A stretch of DNA of 7,607 nucleotides, taken from assembly GCA_902482615.1 (NCBI GenBank), contig CABTAA010000072.1, forward strand, positions 1 through 7,607, read 5' to 3'. The stretch comes from an uncultured Collinsella sp. (lineage in GTDB: Bacteria > Actinomycetota > Coriobacteriia > Coriobacteriales > Coriobacteriaceae). Position numbers and translations under genes: made by a program. Shown here in pieces: positions 5,210-7,607 of this stretch (the stretch's first letter is position 1; each line of letters opens with the position of its first letter). The notes beneath the pieces were generated by a model, which made no database searches, was not told the origin of the DNA, and saw nothing but the letters and a program-made list of their open reading frames with translations.

Positions 5210-5956
5210 ATGCTCGAAGGATTATTTGACGCCGACCGTTGGTCGACGACATTTCAAAACATGGGGCCCTTCTGGGAGGGCTTTGGCGTGACGCTGCAAG
5301 TGGTCGTTGCCGGTCTGCTGCTGTCGCTGGTGCTGGGCACACTGCTGGGCGTATTCTCTACCACTCGCTCGCGCGTGCTGCGTGCTATAAGCCGCGTGTA
5401 CGTGGAGTTTTACCAGAACACCCCGTTGCCCGTACAGGTGCTCTTTATGTACATGGCCGGTCCGCAGTTTTTGCAGGCCATAACCGGTGCCGACCAGCCG
5501 GTGCGCATCGCGCCGTTCGTGCTGGGCTTCTTGGGTGTGGGCCTGTATCACGCGGCCTACATTTCGGAGGTCATCCGCACTGGTATCGAGGCGGTTCCGC
5601 GCGGTCAGATGGAGGCGGCCCAGAGCCAGGGCTTCACCCGTGCGCAGGCCTACTGGTACATCGTGCTGCCCCAGACGTTCAAGATCATTCTGCCGCCGCT
5701 GTGTAACCAGGCGCTCAACCTGGTCAAGAACACGTCGGTGCTGGCGCTTGTGGCCGGCGGCGACCTTATGTACCGTTCCGACAACTTTGTGAGTCTGTAC
5801 GGTTACCTGCAGGGATACATCGTCTGCTGCCTTATGTACTTCATCATCTGCTTCCCGCTCGCCATGCTGGTGCAGTGGCTCGAGCGCCGCTCCAAGGAGC
5901 GTCCGCGCGGCGTGAGCCTGGCCGAGCTGGGGCTCGACAACGTAGAGGAGGCCTAG
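5210..5956 (+). CDS. Amino-acid ABC transporter permease, first subunit (GluC/HisM type)
   Basis: A 248-residue inner-membrane permease of the PAAT family that forms half of the transport channel. Hydrophobic segments lie near residues 26-49, 76-92, 102-120, 175-185 and 202-222. FYQNTPLPVQ (67-76) is the family's (R/Q)-(G/N)-TPLxVQ region. The EAA loop that docks on the ATPase runs from GQMEAAQSQG (132-141) to YIVLPQ (150-155). The C-terminal tail (about 224-248) is hydrophilic and somewhat longer than needed. The EAA loop shares EAAQSQGF exactly with the second permease, showing the two are paralogues that probably pair as a heterodimer. The ATG at 5210 is 25 bases after the binding-protein stop. 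The next permease begins 3 bases after this stop. Confidence 0.95.
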   Translation: MLEGLFDADRWSTTFQNMGPFWEGFGVTLQVVVAGLLLSLVLGTLLGVFSTTRSRVLRAISRVYVEFYQNTPLPVQVLFMYMAGPQFLQAITGADQPVRIAPFVLGFLGVGLYHAAYISEVIRTGIEAVPRGQMEAAQSQGFTRAQAYWYIVLPQTFKIILPPLCNQALNLVKNTSVLALVAGGDLMYRSDNFVSLYGYLQGYIVCCLMYFIICFPLAMLVQWLERRSKERPRGVSLAELGLDNVEEA

Positions 5957-5959
5957 CGC

Positions 5960-6598
5960 ATGGAAATCTTCAACGCGACCAACCTGCTCTACATTTGGGG
6001 CGGCTTTGTTAAGACAATCGAGATCTCGGCGCTGTCGATCTTTTTCTCGCTCATCTTTGGCACGGTGCTGGCGCTCGTTAAGAGCTATGCGCCCCGCCCG
6101 TTCCGTATTTTGGTGAGCGCCTATATCGAGCTGTTCCGTTGCACGCCGAACCTGCTGTGGATCCTGTTTATCTACTTTACGGTGCAGGGTTTGGACATTG
6201 TGATTTCGACCATCGCCTTTACGCTGTTTACCAGCGCTGTTATGGCCGAGATTGTGCGCGGCGGCCTCAACTCGATTCCGCGCGGCCAGTTTGAGGCAGC
6301 GCAGAGCCAGGGCTTCGGCTTCTTTGCCACCATGCGCTACATCATTCTGCCGCAGACGTTTAAGACGATCATTCCGGCGCTGTTTAGCCAGTGCACGACC
6401 GTCATCAAGGACAGCTCGTATCTTTCGGGCATTAACGTGGCCGAGCTCATGTACACGGCCAACGTCGTGATGGCCCACGCGATCGATCTGTCGCAGGTGC
6501 TTATGCTCTACGGCCTGGTGTTTGCGATGTACTTTGTGCTCAACTTTGGTATCTCGCTGCTGGTGAGAGCGTATCAGAGGCGAATGGTGGCAGCGTAG
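5960..6598 (+). CDS. Amino-acid ABC transporter permease, second subunit (GluD type)
   Basis: A 212-residue inner-membrane permease, the partner of the preceding subunit. Hydrophobic segments lie near residues 18-41, 64-78, 79-98, and 180-203. ELFRCTPNLLW (57-67) corresponds to the family's FRGTPLLVQ region. The EAA loop is GQFEAAQSQG (109-118) through YIILPQ (127-132). Its ribosome site GAGGAGG (5945-5951) is inside the end of the previous gene, 8 bases before the ATG, so the two permeases should be translated together. It is shorter than the first permease, mainly for want of the long tail. It is the last recognisable transporter gene. A palindrome at 6600-6630 begins 2 bases after its stop. 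Confidence 0.95.
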   Translation: MEIFNATNLLYIWGGFVKTIEISALSIFFSLIFGTVLALVKSYAPRPFRILVSAYIELFRCTPNLLWILFIYFTVQGLDIVISTIAFTLFTSAVMAEIVRGGLNSIPRGQFEAAQSQGFGFFATMRYIILPQTFKTIIPALFSQCTTVIKDSSYLSGINVAELMYTANVVMAHAIDLSQVLMLYGLVFAMYFVLNFGISLLVRAYQRRMVAA

Positions 6599-6599
6599 A

Positions 6600-6630
6600 A
6601 TGTGGCAAAGGGACAGTCCCTTTGTCACAT
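6600..6630. repeat. GGGACAGTCCC palindrome between permease and kinase-like genes
   Basis: Arms 6600-6614 and 6616-6630 are inverted around a single central base, with one G-U pair. The core is GGGACAGTCCC (6610-6620), flanked by CAAA and TTTG. It has no T-run, sits 2 bases after the permease stop and ends 16 bases before the kinase-like ATG. It may reduce read-through or affect translation of the downstream gene. It shares its core with the other intergenic repeats. Confidence 0.8.
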
Positions 6631-6633
6631 AGA

Positions 6634-6640
6634 GAAAGGA
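6634..6640 (+). promoter_or_regulatory. Ribosome binding site fixing the kinase-like start
   Basis: GAAAGGA lies 6 bases before the ATG at 6647. It favours this start over an in-frame GTG at 6602, which lies inside the palindrome. Confidence 0.75.
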
Positions 6641-6646
6641 ATCGCG

Positions 6647-7270
6647 ATGAGCGATCTGGAGAATAAGAAGAGTCCTGTGGTCATTACCATCGCGCGCGAC
6701 TTTGGCGCCGAGGGCCACGAGATTGGTCGTATCCTCGCCGATGAGCTGGGGATTCCGCTGTACGATAACGAGCTGTTGGTGCGTGCTTCGCTGCGCGCGG
6801 GCGAGTCGCTCGACAAGATGGCCGCCTACGACGAGCGTCTGGCCGTGGAGAACATGGCGTTTCTGCCCGACCGCTACGATGCGCGTTCGTACTCGGACAA
6901 GTTGTTCCAAAAGATGAGCCAGGTGATTTTGGATCTGGGCGAGACCGAGAGCTGCATTATCGAAGGTCGTCTGTCCGATTACCTGTTGCGTAACAACCCC
7001 AACCACATTGCCGTGTTGGTGACCGCTCCCTTTGAGGACCGCGTCGAGATCGTGCGCAAAAAGCGCGGCCTCAACAAAAAGAGGGGCGCCAAGTTGGTTA
7101 AACAGCAGCAGAAGGCGCGCGAGGCGTTCTATAAGCGCTACAGCGCCGGAAAGTGGAAGATGACGAGCGGTAAAGACATCGTCGTCAACCGCGCCAAGCT
7201 GGGCCGCGAAGGCTGCAAGGATGTCATCGCCGCAGCCTACCGCTACAAAGTGGCGCAGCTCGAAGGCTAG
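6647..7270 (+). CDS. Cytidylate kinase-like family protein (PF13189 type)
   Basis: A predicted cytosolic protein of 207 residues that resembles the cytidylate kinase-like family, whose in vivo function is largely unknown. It opens with VVITIARDFGAEGHEIGRIL (11-30), matching the family pattern ISR-x-FGSGG-x-EIGR. This replaces a classical P-loop, and no GK(S/T) is present. Other matches are ELGIPLYDNELL (33-44), CIIEGRLSDYLL (103-114) and VTAPFEDRVEIV (125-136). The Lys/Arg-rich segment ending in AFYKRYSAGKW (160-170) resembles the family's C-terminal motif. Because the nucleotide-binding lysine is missing, kinase activity on CMP should not be assumed. The gene may be read through from the transporter operon across the palindrome at 6600-6630, or have its own promoter, which I cannot see. 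A terminator follows. Confidence 0.85.
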   Translation: MSDLENKKSPVVITIARDFGAEGHEIGRILADELGIPLYDNELLVRASLRAGESLDKMAAYDERLAVENMAFLPDRYDARSYSDKLFQKMSQVILDLGETESCIIEGRLSDYLLRNNPNHIAVLVTAPFEDRVEIVRKKRGLNKKRGAKLVKQQQKAREAFYKRYSAGKWKMTSGKDIVVNRAKLGREGCKDVIAAAYRYKVAQLEG

Positions 7271-7276
7271 CCGACC

Positions 7277-7317
7277 AAAACCACCACAAAGGGGACAGCA
7301 CCTTTGTGGTGGTTTTT
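7277..7317. terminator. Intrinsic terminator, probably bidirectional, with repeat core in its loop
   Basis: AAAACCACCACAAAGG (7277-7292) and its exact complement at 7301-7316 form a 16-bp stem with an 8-base loop, ending in TTTTT (7313-7317). The left arm begins with AAAA, giving a T-run on the other strand, so it can serve both the kinase-like gene and the convergent LuxR-type gene. GGGGACAG (7291-7298) at the stem-loop junction matches the core of the other intergenic repeats. Confidence 0.88.
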
Positions 7318-7320
7318 GTT

Positions 7321-7607
7321 TTAGGCCGAGGGGAAGGCTTTGGTGAGACCGGCGCGCGTTTGCGTGTCGGTCTTTTGGTAGATAGAGCTCAGGTGGCGCT
7401 GTACCATGCGCATCGAGATACCGAGCTCCTCGGCGATTTGCTTGAGCGGGCGTTCGTCCTGGGTCACGGCTATGAGCACATCAACTTCGCGCGGGGTGAG
7501 AGCGTGGTTGGCGATGAAGGCCTGGCGCTGCTCCTCGATGGTGGGGGCGGCGAGTGCTTCTTCTGCCGCCACGGGTATGTCAACAACTGTACGGATCCCA
7601 GCGGCGG
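7321..7607 (-). CDS. LuxR-type transcriptional regulator, C-terminal part (gene continues past the window edge)
   Basis: The minus-strand frame is open from the right edge of the window to TAA at 7323-7321, so the start is outside the window. A GTG at 7572 is in frame, but the frame stays open upstream of it (reading AGIRTVVDIP). The last 60 or so residues form a LuxR/NarL helix-turn-helix: ALTPREVDVL, then KQIAEELGISMRMVQRHLSS and IYQKTDTQTRAGL. This is the DNA-binding domain. The N-terminal sensor or membrane part is not visible. In Coriobacteriia such domains often end long membrane-bound regulators, but nothing here shows that. It is convergent with the kinase-like gene and shares the terminator at 7277-7317. 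Its targets are unknown. Confidence 0.85.
   Translation of the reverse strand, partial: AAGIRTVVDIPVAAEEALAAPTIEEQRQAFIANHALTPREVDVLIAVTQDERPLKQIAEELGISMRMVQRHLSSIYQKTDTQTRAGLTKAFPSA

Noticed and set aside
6602..6646. GTG 6602 as the start of the kinase-like protein
   Set aside because: It is inside the palindrome and without a ribosome site. The ATG at 6647 has GAAAGGA at suitable spacing and starts close to the family's first strand.
5222..7006. A 594-codon open frame on the minus strand opposite the two permeases and the kinase-like gene
   Set aside because: It lies antisense to three genes with clear family motifs, its translation is rich in His, Arg and Gln with no recognisable domain, and long antisense frames are expected in GC-rich genes.

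Overview
The window looks like a chromosomal segment of a high-GC Gram-positive bacterium, most likely a gut member of the Coriobacteriia such as Collinsella. The reasons are inferential: strong GC bias at third codon positions, a GluABCD-like amino-acid uptake operon with a Tat-type lipoprotein, a LuxR-type regulator, and many intergenic hairpins built around a GGGGAC core. No database was searched.

Layout, left to right. (1) The last 22 codons of purM run into purN with an 11-base overlap, the distal end of a purine biosynthesis operon, closed by a probable intrinsic terminator (793-836). (2) A lone galactitol-type PTS EIIA gene (914-1378) follows a perfect 20-bp inverted repeat. (3) A dense cluster of GGGGAC hairpins (1390-1535) separates it from a membrane-anchored parvulin-like foldase (1603-2823). 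(4) A YqeY/GatB-domain protein (2878-3321) follows and ends in a strong terminator (3351-3382). (5) After a perfect 28-bp inverted repeat (3394-3464) and a candidate promoter comes a four-gene polar amino-acid ABC transporter operon: ATPase, Tat lipoprotein binding protein, and two permeases (3569-6598). (6) A short palindrome separates this from a cytidylate kinase-like protein (6647-7270) whose P-loop lacks the usual lysine. (7) A terminator that probably works in both directions (7277-7317) lies between this and the C-terminal end of a convergent LuxR-type regulator, which runs off the right edge.

How the genes fit together: purM and purN catalyse two steps of IMP synthesis. The four transporter genes form one uptake machine, probably for glutamate, glutamine or aspartate. 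The foldase acts outside the membrane on secreted proteins. The other genes have no clear shared pathway.

No intergenic stretch exceeds 300 bases. The longest (3322-3568 and 1379-1602) are filled mostly by a terminator, repeat hairpins and promoter-like sequence. I see no RNA genes, CRISPR array, insertion sequence or phage genes. The genes are mostly ordinary. The most unusual content is the family of hairpin repeats with a shared core, which occupies nearly every gap between transcription units, plus two proteins with altered key motifs (the foldase and the kinase-like protein).
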